A stretch of DNA of 64,000 nucleotides, from the NCBI GenBank assembly GCA_033807695.1, contig CM066310.1:3286001-3350000 (forward strand), written 5' to 3'. The notes beneath the pieces were generated by a model. That model had not been told where the DNA came from and did no database searches. It worked only from the letters and a program-made list of their open reading frames with translations. Numbering within the stretch: the stretch's first letter is position 1; every line of letters starts with the position of its first letter. The translations under genes and the position numbers were made by a program. The stretch is from Daedaleopsis sinensis (lineage: Eukaryota; Basidiomycota; Agaricomycetes; Polyporales; Polyporaceae). Below are positions 53,923 to 64,000 of the stretch, piece by piece.

Positions 53923-55837
53923 TGGGCCGAGCGTGCCTCGGAGTGGCCGGCGGCGATGGTCAGCTCGAGCCGGAGATGACGAAGTATGCGTGGTTGGGGA
54001 CAAGAGGTGGGGACGTTCGAGGAGGCCAGTGAGGTTGAAGATGTTTTCGAATGCGTATCTTACTCATCCTGTGGTCGAATAAAGATTTGATGTCATACTC
54101 TCCGAACCTCAATCGCCACCTGATTGTAAGCCGGTGAGCGGCCGAAGGGGGTGAGGCAGACAAATTTGTGGATTTTACGACCGTTTTGCCAGTTTCACGA
54201 CAACGGAAGGCTCTGACCTCCAGTGGGATCCTGCGGTCAAAACACAATCGTGCAGGAAGCACTTGGCACCCATACCAGAACTTGAACACCGCGACCGCGG
54301 GGACCGTAAGTCCTTATGCGACTTCGGTTCCTGGAAGACCGTTTGGATGATAGCGCGATGATGGAGCTCAACGTCAACCGTCGTGCGTCCGACGCGTTCT
54401 GTCCCATCACGGCGTCCGTCCGTATGCATATCATCAACTGCAGCGCGCTTGCGCGTCGCGTCGCGGTGTGCGTGGTATCACCTGGCCGTGTCGTCCGTCC
54501 CTGTCCCCGTCTTCATTTCCGAGTGAGCTTGAAGCTTGATCATTGGATATTTAACATCGAACGCCTCTCGGAAGCATGAAGCTTGCAAGCTTGAACAGCG
54601 GGGGCTGTTTCGTGCGCTGTCAATAAAATAAGTATAACTAAGTCTGATCGGCGGACAGCGTGTGGCCGAGGCCGCACGTATAACGCACCGCAAGCACACG
54701 AGGAAGATGGCAGAATCGAACAGCGAACGGCGAACGTCGAACGTCGGACAATGGGGGATGGCGGGCCCGGGGCGCACCACCAACAAGTCCAGAGAGCCTG
54801 GGCCCGAGCAAGCGGTCCGTCCGTCTGTCTGTCAGGGACATCCCGTGCAGCCTCCTACTAGTAGTTGCGCCGACCGCCGACCGCCGTCCGCGGTCCGTGC
54901 AGCATCGCGGCCGCTTAAATTTACCCCACTACACACACAACACATCCGCACGCCCATACGCGCCCGGTCGGACATACACACGCATATATGCATGGATATG
55001 GACGAGCCCGAGCCGCGCACGGACACGGACACGGACATGGCGCACGACGCACCGTCAAGATGGGCAGTGGGCAGAGCACACACCACACGCATACGGCTCC
55101 GTAGTACATGTACGCGCCGCCGCTACGGTACTGCAGACCGTCCGCATCGGTATTGCACCTGAGGCAGAACAAGACTGGAGGAGGAGGAGATGAGAGTAGC
55201 TGAGGTCGAGTCGGGGGCCCCGCCGGCCGATGATGCATGTCACGGTGTTGAGTCACCGGGCATGGGCCTATAGAGCTGTAGCACGATCCGTGCGGTGTGC
55301 GCGGGATGCGACGGTATGAGGTGAGAGGTGTGGACGGCACGTCCCATTCGCACGGACGACGAGGTGGATGTCGATGCCTGGATCAACACGGCGGTAGGAG
55401 GCAAACCTCAGATGCGGAGGTTGGTACTCCGGAGACTCAAAGAGGCAGTCGCAGGAGCGGCCTGCGACGGGTCCGGTGTGTCGCGTTGGTCGACGCGTGC
55501 GCATCGATTGCCAGGCAAACTTCGCGTCTGGTCTCGGGGTCACGTCCGATTGCAGCCTGCAGCAGACTCAGAGCGAACGGGGGCATTGTGCACTCACCTC
55601 GCGTAGACGGTCCGTGAACGAGCTGCAGCCTCCGAATCCTCGGGGGGTGATGGGAACAACGAATGAGATCCGAGTTGTCCAACCCTCGGCCAACGAGAAC
55701 CCTATACGAGGTATCGGCTTTCCTGCTCAGCACCACCAAGGCCGCACAAAGAGCACTGCACGCCCCAGCCCCGCGACATCAACCAGCCGCGGTACCTGCT
55801 GCGTATGTATCCCGCACCGCAGAGCCATCACGTTCTC
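53923..55837. other. Intergenic, low-complexity frames only
   Basis: The frames at 54662-55162 and 55297-56012 are biased by simple sequence (acacac, cggacacggacacgg) or are antisense to the F-box exon. No gene supported. Confidence 0.45.
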
Positions 55838-57366
55838 TCAACAAACAGACACCTCGACCTCGATCCCCGCGTCCGCGAACATCGAGAGCATGTCCCGCCC
55901 CTTCTGCGCCCTCGCCTCCGCCTTCTTCCCGTACGGGAAGGGCGGTATATCAGGGCGGTACCCAGGGTCGTTGAGCCGCACGCCCACGCGCCGGAAGCGC
56001 GGATACCGGTAGGTACCCCGACCCCGACTCCCGCCCGTGCCCGTGCCCGTGCCGACGAGCGCAGAGAACAGCGCGAGCCACGCGTCCCCGCACCGCGCGA
56101 GGCTGTCGACGGACGCCCGGATGCCGAACGAGAGCGTCTCCAGGTGCTGGAGCGGCGGCGGGCCCCGTGCGAGGACGGCGGCGAGCTCGTCGAGAAAGAA
56201 GGGCGACAGGAGCGGGCGCGGGTTCCACGAGTCGACCCGCTGGGCCTGGTCGTAGGAGGGGTATCCATCGTACGTGATGTGCAGCGAGCGCAGGCGCGGA
56301 CAGCCTGGGAGCGCCGCGTACAGCTTGACAATGCTCTCTCCTAAGTACATAGCAGATCGTGAGTGCACCGTGGAGACCTTGACGGGCCGCGCCGATGGGC
56401 CCAGCACAGAAGCGACGGGGAGAAGTACTCACGAAGCTCGCATTCGGCCTTGTTGAAGTAGAAATAGTCGCCGGTCCCAGTGACGTCGGGGACAATGTCG
56501 TTCACAGCGAGGGACAGATGCGCCAGCGACCGTCCAAGCGCGGGGAAGAGCGGCAACCACGCGTGCGACACGCCGGCGTCGCTGAGGAGGTGCAGCGAGG
56601 CCAGCGCTGCGAGCTCGCCCGCTGCAGCGAGGTATCTGGCGAGCGCTGCTGACGCCCACTCCGTGGTGTCGTTTACGCCATCGAGATAGAGCAGCGAGAG
56701 GCTCTTGAGGGGCGCGGAGCGCGCTCCTCCTGCCGTGAACGCGCGCAAGGGTGGGGGCTGCGTCCATCGGGGCTCGGGATCGCGCCAATCGAGGTCCAGG
56801 TTGGTGAGGGTGAGGGTGTCGATCTGTGGGAAGGCGGCGATGACCACCTGGACCATCGCAGGCAGCGAGTCGCCTATGAAGCCGTCGAGGGTGACAGAGC
56901 GGACGTTGGCGAGGCATGCCAGATCCGGGCTGAGCGCACGGTCCGTCCAAAGGAAGCCGTCGTGATAGGATTCGCCCATATGCAGTTGGTGTATGCCGTC
57001 GTACACAAGATGGAGGTCTCTCACGCAGGATCCCAGAGCGGGATTCGCGTCTGCGAGGTTTAAAATTGCCTCGGCTCGTCGACTGGCCGGGATGTACCTA
57101 GGATTGGAGGATTTGGAAGGGAGCGTGATCTTGGCAAAGATATGGCGACGCGCAGTTGCGTTCCAGAGACGGCTCACAAGAGAGCACAGGCACATCGTGT
57201 GCATGTCGTCGTGCAGGTTCTCGAGGACTTTGTCGAGGAGCTCCGGCACCTCCAGTGCCGTGAGGTCCGCATGTCCTCCACTCCTATGAGAGATAATCGG
57301 GTGCGTTATCTAAAATTCAGGAGTCCCGTTCTGTTCTGAAGCTACGATGAAGACGTACCCATCCAT
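55838..57366 (-). CDS. F-box/leucine-rich repeat-like protein with an 8-base first exon
   Basis: Exons 57366-57359 (ATGGATGG), 57283-56433 and 56340-55838 join in phase to 453 residues. As at 52401, the large exon has no suitable ATG, and a micro-exon with a gtacgt donor supplies it (M-D-G-SGGHADLTALE). F-box-like segment VPELLDKVLENLHDDMHTMCLCSLV. The body and C-terminus (PHLETLSF-like, YPRFRRVGVRL, KGRDMLSMFADAGIEVEVSV) match the other copies. Nearest relative by eye is the gene at 52401, with identical intron positions. Probable SCF adaptor. Confidence 0.75.
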
Positions 57367-57369
57367 ACG

Positions 57370-60028
57370 TCTGGATACTGATTAAGTTCGGAGAGGATCC
57401 GAGAGGCGGACGAGGCGGAGTCCTCCTGGAATCAAAACTTGTGGCGAGTTTCGATCCTACTGCAAAGATATATTGTCGTTGTGGATAAAGAGCACGCACC
57501 AGCTAGGAAGCAGACTCTGGACGAAGGGGCAGGGATTAGTAGAGAACAGGTGAGTGTCAAGACGTCAAGCGCTGGCTCGAGATGTCGGAGTCATTCGACA
57601 GGTCACACATGCGTGACATAACGCGACGCCGGGCGCTGCCGCCAACTTGAACTGTGATGCCACATGATGGTTGGATCTCATTTCCTCCAGCCTGTATACC
57701 ACCACCAGTCGCTAAACGACGGTATCGCGCCGCTCTGGACACGATGCTCGACTCAGCGACTACGCTCTAGAGGCATGTGAGTGGCATTTGGTACCACTGC
57801 CGCTGTACAATGACCATTACGGCGCAGAGCTACATGTCAACACAGAGTGCGACGAACGTATGAGAACTCGTCCTTGTCCTTTCATTGTTCAACGTTCAAC
57901 GATATGCACTGGTACCAGTCAAACACCATCAACGGCACGTAGTAACCTCCCAGCAAGCGTACTAATTCACAGTCCACAGTCCATGCATGCACTCCAACGA
58001 CAGAGATAGCGCCGACCCGCGCACGCTAACGATGCACCTGCAGAATCGTAAAGGCCGGTCAGTCAGTCAACACGCATTGCGGACCCCGCGAGCGCAAAAG
58101 CGCAGCGGCGACGGGACACATACGTGTAACATACGCCCGAAGATGGCCACGGCCCACCCCTGAAGCTCGAAGCACCTCCAACTGTCCGCGTCGAGTTAGA
58201 ATTCACCTCTGCAACCGCAACCGCAACTGAAACTGCAAGGGGCCCAGAGGCCGCGTCGCGTCAGACTCGCCAATCCCAATGCCCAACGAAGCAAATAGGC
58301 TCACCGTAACAGGGGGATATAGATACACAGGGCTAACCGATAGCGCATCACGCGCTACGATGCCCCCATCCGACCTAGTCGCGAGGACGTGGATGGGCAG
58401 GAGCAGCGACGTCGGGCCGTACGCGAGGTGACGGCGCGCGACGCGGAGGTGGCGGCAACAAGGATTGGCAGCGGTGCACGCATGCGCGTCTCGAGCATCG
58501 GCCGAGGCGGCTTCATCTGTGTCGGTAGTCGGTGCTGGTGTTGGCAGCGGGCGGAGAGGGAGGGGTGGCAACGGTGAGGGGAGTGAGAGCAGACGGAGTG
58601 GGTCTAGCCAGGTGGGTGCACACACATACTCATATATACACACACTCACACTGACCCCATATCGCTACTCGCTGCGGGTGTTGTGCGGCGGGTCCCGCAC
58701 ACGCGTGACGTGAATCGGGACCTGCGAACCTCCAACTTCACGCCCACGCGCGGCACGTTCCCGCAAGCTCCTACGCTGGCAGCCGGCAGCCGGCAGCCGC
58801 ACTTCGTTTCGTCAACGCACGCGTGTTAGGCACATTGAGAGCAGCGGCGGTATGACGCGGGATCGATGAGGTGAGGTGCTGCAGCTGCAGCTGACCGCAC
58901 CCGTCGAATTCGGGAAGCCTCATTTCCGCTCCTCAAGGCCGCACTGGCACGCGCACGCATCGCTCGCCTCGGAGATCCTCGCAGCGCCGGCGTTTTACTG
59001 CTGGTGACGCGTGCCGTCCGACTCTACCCGGAGTATCCCGCGAACACACCGCAGCTGGGCTTCCAAGTTGATACTGCGGTCCTGACCATACTGATACAGG
59101 CCACAATACAACTGCTGATCGGCGTCGTACCGTCTCAGTTTGGTTTGCGCGGTACGTCATGCTGGCCCCTCCAATTCCAAAACTCCTCGATATTGAACGT
59201 TGATTCTGCGTATGCTCACAGATACCAACGTCGCAGCCCACATTCCTCCTCAGGCCTCACAGGCTTGTGTCGAGTACGCCGTCTCATCCGAGTTTCCTGG
59301 GCCTCGCACACATATCCAGATGCAGGTCGGCCGCGGTATGGGTATGACGCTCCGAGGACCTGCTCTACTCAATATTAATAATGGATATGGCTTCTCATCT
59401 CCACCTCCACATGCCGCCGCCGTCTCTTCTCCTTCCTTCTCCAGGCAGCACTATTGACTCACCAACGCGATGGTCAACCGGGCGTGCGGCAGCCGCAGCA
59501 CCTCCCCGCCTGAGGCCAAAATAAGTTCATGATGGGCGGAAAGCCCGGTCTCCTCGCACATTCAAGTTACTACGACTGATGCTCGACTGCGCTCGTGTCC
59601 ACGATTGAGAAGAGCAGTGCGCACTACGCCCCTCGCAGCGTAGCTCTCAACGGCTCGCTCAAAGGGTGAAGCTAAGGAGAGTGTCCCTAGGCGCGGGGAT
59701 GGCGGTATTGCCGTGCTCTGGCATGGAAAAGACGGCGAATAGCTCTCCCAGGAAGAACTTGGGTTAGCCCTCCATTCTATGCTACCCCGCCCTCGACTGC
59801 CCACCTGCGTGCGCGGCTCAAGATCAGTACGGCCAGAGACTCTGGATGTGCACAAAGGTCTGGCATTAGCCGCATTGATCTCATATATCCGATCCGCAAG
59901 TCACACTGATACATGCATGCACTGATACATTTGAGGACCTGCAGTTTCACCGAATCGAGCGTCGTCAGACGACGCCATCGCCAGATCTCCTGCTGCAGAC
60001 CTGCTCTCCCCAACCAGAACCAGTATCC
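57370..60028. other. Intergenic, no supported gene
   Basis: 2.6 kb without a gene that I can support. Frames at 58203-58649 and 58933-59241 are low in information. A faint LPILVAATSAS at about 58470 (minus) recalls a hydrophobin signal peptide but nothing follows. A short run cagccggcagccggcagccg is at 58780. Confidence 0.45.
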
Positions 60029-60526
60029 CTACACCAACGCGGGCAGGCATCCGACCCCGAGCAAGCCTACGTCCGATGCACAAAATCGTCAGTAAGCATC
60101 CATGCAACAATCCAAGCCGTGTCCGCTCACCGAACTCGCCCGCGCAGCACACCGCATTCGCAGAACTAAAAGAAGAGAAAAAGGATCTCGCATTCAACCC
60201 GACACTACACTGGCGAGCGACTCCGCAACTCACCAGGCGCCCCCAGCGGCGATCGGCGCACACGCGATCCCGACGGGCGTCGCGGCGTCCTGCACGGCGG
60301 CGCCGACGGCAGCGAGGAGCGTGCGCGCGGCGGGGCTCGTCGCGGGCTCGACGGTGTGGCAGCAGAGGAGGGCCGCGACGGCCCCGCCGCACAGGCCAGA
60401 CGAGCCGTTCCCGATGGCGGAGCTGTCTGGGGCGGGGGCGGGGAGCGGGGTGGCGGCAGCGAGGATTGAGGCGAGGGCTAGGCCGAGGACGGCGAGGAGG
60501 CGTGGGGTGGAGGTGAGGATGTGCAT
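60029..60526 (-). CDS. Divergent class I hydrophobin (hydrophobin 10)
   Basis: Exons 60526-60234, 60165-60131 and 60066-60029 give 121 residues. Signal peptide MHILTSTPRLLAVLGLALAS..., then LCGGAVAALLCC (8 residues between cysteine 1 and the CC pair, against 5 elsewhere), GIAC, split cysteine (TG|T rather than TG|C), ANAVCC and GVGC. Eight cysteines. The middle exon is 35 bases, three fewer than in all the others, and the third is also 3 bases shorter. Very alanine-rich. The same intron positions show common descent; this is the outlier of the set. The open frame runs on upstream, but the ATG at 60526 starts the signal peptide. Confidence 0.8.
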
Positions 60527-61390
60527 GTCTGCAGTGAGGGTGTGTGGACGATGGGTAGTGGACTCGGGAGGGATGGATCTGGTCTTGGCTGGAGAGGGCA
60601 CGCGTGATATACGCGTCGATTCGGATGCGTAGACAGAGGTGCGTGCCGTGCCGTCGACGTCAACTCGATTCTGCGTCGCATACGTACTGACCGGGGTTGC
60701 TAGATCTATTCCAAGTATTACCAGGGTCGTCGCATTCAACTCGGTGACCTCCAGTGGTGCTGTGTCCCTCCTGAAGCCTTGAGATATCAACGTTTTTCCG
60801 TTTTCGACGAAGGAGATGGTGAGAATCCCGCGCAGAGTTGAATGTAATGCCTTGCTATTGACCGCGAGCCGCAGTCCCCCAAGCTGATAGAGCGTGCGTG
60901 CTTGCGGGCAACTCAATTCTAATCAGTTCATCATCGATCTTCTCTCAATGAGCACCCCCGGATCACGACGTCATGAACCACTAGGAATCTCGCGCTTCTC
61001 ACCGCCTTCCACCCGCGAAGGTGAGTCTGTTTGAACGAGAAGGCGCGGAAAGAGAGGTGGTTCTCGACGGTGCTTGTTCCTGCTCAGCGATGTGCGTTGA
61101 CGTAAGTCCTCGGGTCGCGAGGGGAAAAAACAAAGTCGATACGCACTCACCGGACCTCACCATACAAACTCATGTACCACCTGAGACGGAGCTGTATGCG
61201 CATGGGAACGAGACGCGTTCGCTGCAACGGTGACAGGGCGCGAGTAGTCACAGGCACGTGATGCACTAGTTTGTGGAGGCGCCGGTGTGTGACCGAATTC
61301 GAGCGGCTCGAAGTGTCCTCGTCGGGACTTGGCGCGGTACCACCACCATCGTCCTTTGGGCCTTCCTCATCCTCTCTCGAGCTCTGGACG
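60527..61390. other. Intergenic between divergent genes
   Basis: Between hydrophobin 10 (leftward) and the homeodomain-like gene (rightward). A TATATC lies near 60608 for hydrophobin 10. Open frames here are upstream extensions without an ATG. Nothing else. Confidence 0.4.
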
Positions 61391-64000
61391 ATGCCAAAGA
61401 CGACGGTCAAGACGAGGACTACCGCTCTCACTCGCGCCAACGACGACTCGTCTGCAAACCCATCGGAGTTGCTCTCCCGCACGCACCGCGCCGAGCTCAG
61501 CGGCATCCTCGCCCAGTCCTCTCTCAAGCCCACGACGTCTTTCTGCGCCAACTGGGCGACCACTCGCAACATTGACCCTGCTCTCGTCGACGACTGGCTG
61601 CAGCGACGGACCGGCGGCCGACGCCAGGACGGTTCCGCGCGGGGGGGAAGGACCTCTGGGAACCCGGATACTGGCAGCGACGCTGGGCCGCCTCGTGAGT
61701 CTTTTCCTGTCGACGTCCGCGTCAAGCGCGAGCGCGCCGAGTCTCCCTCGCTCGCCCCGCCCCCAGGCAAGAAGGCGAAGACCCGCGGAACGACTCGGGG
61801 GCAGCGCACGAAGGCCGCACACGTTTCTCGCCAGTCTGCGGCTCGTGTGCGGCACACTCGCGCACACGACACGGTTCCCCATCCTGCCTGCGCGACATGT
61901 GCCAGAACAGCGCTCGCAGGGCTTCCACTCGTTCAAGGACCGGGCGTCCTGGGGCCCGTCTCTGTCGAGTCTACCAGTGCGTACGAAATCTGGTCTGGTC
62001 GTCAAGAGGGATCTGGCTCCGCTGTCTCTCAGGTCCTCAAGCCTGCTCTCCGCAAGTCTTCTCAGCGTCGACCCGCCTCTCGTCGTCCTCGTCAAGTACA
62101 CTTCTCGGACGAGGTTTCTGAACACTTATATACCGCATATACCCACACGGACAGTCAAGACGACGTCGTTTCCGACGCATATACCTACGCTGGACTCTCT
62201 GTGCCTGACGAGGACCCTTCACCTTCGCTTCCACCTCGCCTCAAGCGCAAACGATTCCTGTACTACGATGCTCCTGCAGTGACTGGAGCTCCGTCTGGTG
62301 TCTCTGGAGGTGCCACTTGTGTCGCTGGCTCGCATCCTCATCCTGGGCTTGAGATTCCTACTTCTGCTATTCGCTCTGGCGCACGTTTCGACGACCCTGA
62401 CAACCTCGCTGATTCTCACGTCTCTCGCTCAACTCCTGCCCGCGAGGTAGTTCTGGTGAACACGCTCCAAGCTTTCGGCCGAGTAGCTCCCCAAGATGAA
62501 ACTGTTCTTGCGGCCGCCGAGTCATCGACCCAGTCGCAGCCGAAGCGTCTCAAAACCCGCCAGGACCTCGAACCTGCTCTCCAAGGCTCTCGCCCTCTTC
62601 TGCCAATGCCGACTCCTCATACCGCACCCGATCCGCCTCGCACGCCAAGCCCGCAAGTCAAAGTCGAAGACTCGTTCTTTTCCCCCTCTTTCTTCTTGTC
62701 CACACATTCCTCGCCTCGCTCTCCTTCTCCATTCTCACTACAACACTCCGATGACGACCGCCGCCTGCCTTCGTCGTCTCCGCCAACGTCTCCGCTCGTC
62801 TGCTCCTCGCCCCCTTTGGACTCCGCAGACCCGAAGCAGTTTCCCGCGCACTCTCGCTTGCTAGCTTTCAGGAACGGCTCTTCCGTCGAACAGCAAACCG
62901 AGGCGTCCGCAACCGCCACTGAACACGATCTCCAGCCCTCTTTCCACCTCGTTCCGCGTCCGGGCAGCCTGCCTCCTCCAGAGGACATCCCACCCCGCCC
63001 CCGCACCCCGCCCGCATCCGGCAGTCGCCCGGGGACTCCTCAACCCCATCGTCCCGGCCGTCCCGGATCCGACACGAGCGACACATGCCTCCCTCAACAT
63101 CCCTCGCTCCCCCTTCCTCTTCCTCTCAGCCCACCCCCAGCGGACATCCCTCCCCGTCCCCGCACGCCCGACGGACCGTCGCCCTCGTCAGGCAGCCGGC
63201 CCGGGACTCCTCAGCCGTACAGACCCGGCCGCCCAGGCGCGGACGACTCTACCCTACACCTTCGCAACACAACACACCCGCCCCGCCCCCGTTCCCCCAA
63301 CGCGCCCTCGTCCGGGAGCCGCCCAGGAACTCCCCACGGACGTCCCGGGTCGGGCACGCGCACGCACACCCTCCGCCTCCAGCTCCAGTCATCGTCGGGA
63401 GGGTCGCCGAGGTCGCTGCCTGTCCGGCCGGACGCGGTGAAGGCGAAGAGCAGTGCAGGGGTGAGTGCTCACGGTCGTGTTCGTCGCTGTCGCTGTCGCT
63501 GGGAGTGATGCTGACCTGAAGCGTGAGCTTGAGCAGGATCCGACGCCGATGCCGATGCCGCTGGATGCCAGCGTACCACACACGATCAAATTTGAACTTG
63601 AAGACTGCGGCGGCGGGGTAGCGGTCAAACGCGAGCTGCTGGACCGTGACGCCGTCCCGCATCCGACGCCCATGTTCGTCTTGGACGACGACGAAGACGA
63701 CGGTGAGTGTCATTAGGGCGCAATCGTCGCTGCTCGTGATACTGATACGCTCTCGCAGAACCCCTGCGCATCGTCCTCGCGCGGAGGCGGCAAGCCCGGG
63801 CACAGCCAGTTGAGACGGAGGCGAACGCGAAAGGGTCAAAGAAGCAGAAGAACAAGCAGACCAAGAAGCAGAAGGAAGGGGCGGGTCCGAAGCACACCGC
63901 GGCGGGTGCGCAGCCTAACAAGGATAAGGCGCGCGGGAAACGCAAAGTCAAGGTCGAGGACGCGTCTCAGGCTCAGCAGCTGTGTGCGGCAGACGTTCGC
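61391..64000 (+). CDS. Homeodomain-like nuclear protein, 5' part (runs off the window)
   Basis: ATG 61391 is the first in-frame start. Exons 61391-63460, 63537-63702 and 63759 to beyond the edge are in phase. Residues about 20-72 (THRAELSGILAQSSL... WATTRNIDPALVDDWLQRR) resemble a homeodomain, with WLQRR in place of the usual WFxNRR. Then come basic stretches (PPGKKAKTRGTTRGQRTKA), long disordered regions, and three proline-rich repeats of about 35-40 residues in exon 1 (IPPRPRTPPASGSRPGTPQ; IPPRPRTP...SGSRPGTPQ; PPRPRSP...SGSRPGTPH). Several sites fit the SUMO consensus psi-K-x-E: VKRE, VKVED, LKRE, VKRE, VKVED. A basic, lysine-rich segment follows in exon 3. Probably a transcriptional regulator; target unknown. 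Confidence 0.6.

Noticed and set aside
54662..55162. 166-codon plus-strand frame
   Set aside because: Driven by simple repeats (cggacacggacacgg, acacac), with no domain or splice context.
58440..58500. Possible hydrophobin signal-peptide relic on the minus strand (LPILVAATSAS)
   Set aside because: Only about ten residues match and no cysteine region or second exon follows.

Overview
This window is nuclear DNA of a filamentous basidiomycete, probably an Agaricomycete such as a polypore. The evidence is: genes broken by many 50-80 base GT-AG introns, a large family of class I hydrophobins, F-box/leucine-rich paralogues, a DUF4246 protein, a pectin-degrading GH28 enzyme, and a Ngaro-type tyrosine-recombinase retrotransposon of the kind known from mushroom-forming fungi. 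There are no operons, RNA genes or CRISPR arrays that I can support.

Layout. 0-5 kb: a hydrophobin and a GH28 exo-polygalacturonase. 5.5-8.3 kb: an F-box remnant and a DUF4246 gene. 8.2-13.6 kb: two copies of a duplicated block, each with one hydrophobin and one decayed gene; a small inverted-repeat element sits in the second copy. 14.6-15.8 kb: an F-box gene. 17.2-19.4 kb: two hydrophobin relics and an intact hydrophobin. 20.7-21.4 kb: a short secreted repeat-peptide precursor. 22.3-23.6 kb: an F-box gene. 24.5-26.4 kb: two tandem hydrophobins. 27.1-32.1 kb: a complete hAT transposon with 8-base target duplication. 32.8-34.6 kb: a second, ten-exon secreted repeat-peptide precursor. 34.8-36.3 kb: an F-box gene. 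36.8-46.5 kb: a Ngaro-like retrotransposon that has itself received two other elements. 47-51.1 kb: three hydrophobins in a row. 52.4-57.4 kb: two F-box paralogues with tiny first exons. 60-60.5 kb: a divergent hydrophobin. 61.4 kb to the right edge: a homeodomain-like nuclear protein, cut by the window.

The most unusual content is the pair of repeat-peptide precursors. Both have very similar signal peptides and carry short cores ending at dibasic sites (GYN before RR; GWRxxWLI before KK or KR). Nearly every repeat is on its own exon with phase-0 introns. They look like Kex2-processed repeat proteins, a class that includes fungal signalling peptides and RiPP precursors; I do not recognise either core. 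No tailoring enzyme (for example UstYa/DUF3328) is visible in the window.

Ten hydrophobins look intact and two are relics. All ten share one architecture: two introns, the first splitting the codon of the fifth cysteine, and a 38-base (once 35-base) middle exon. One of them, at 8.5-9.0 kb, lacks exactly cysteines 1 and 6, which form a disulphide pair in known hydrophobins.
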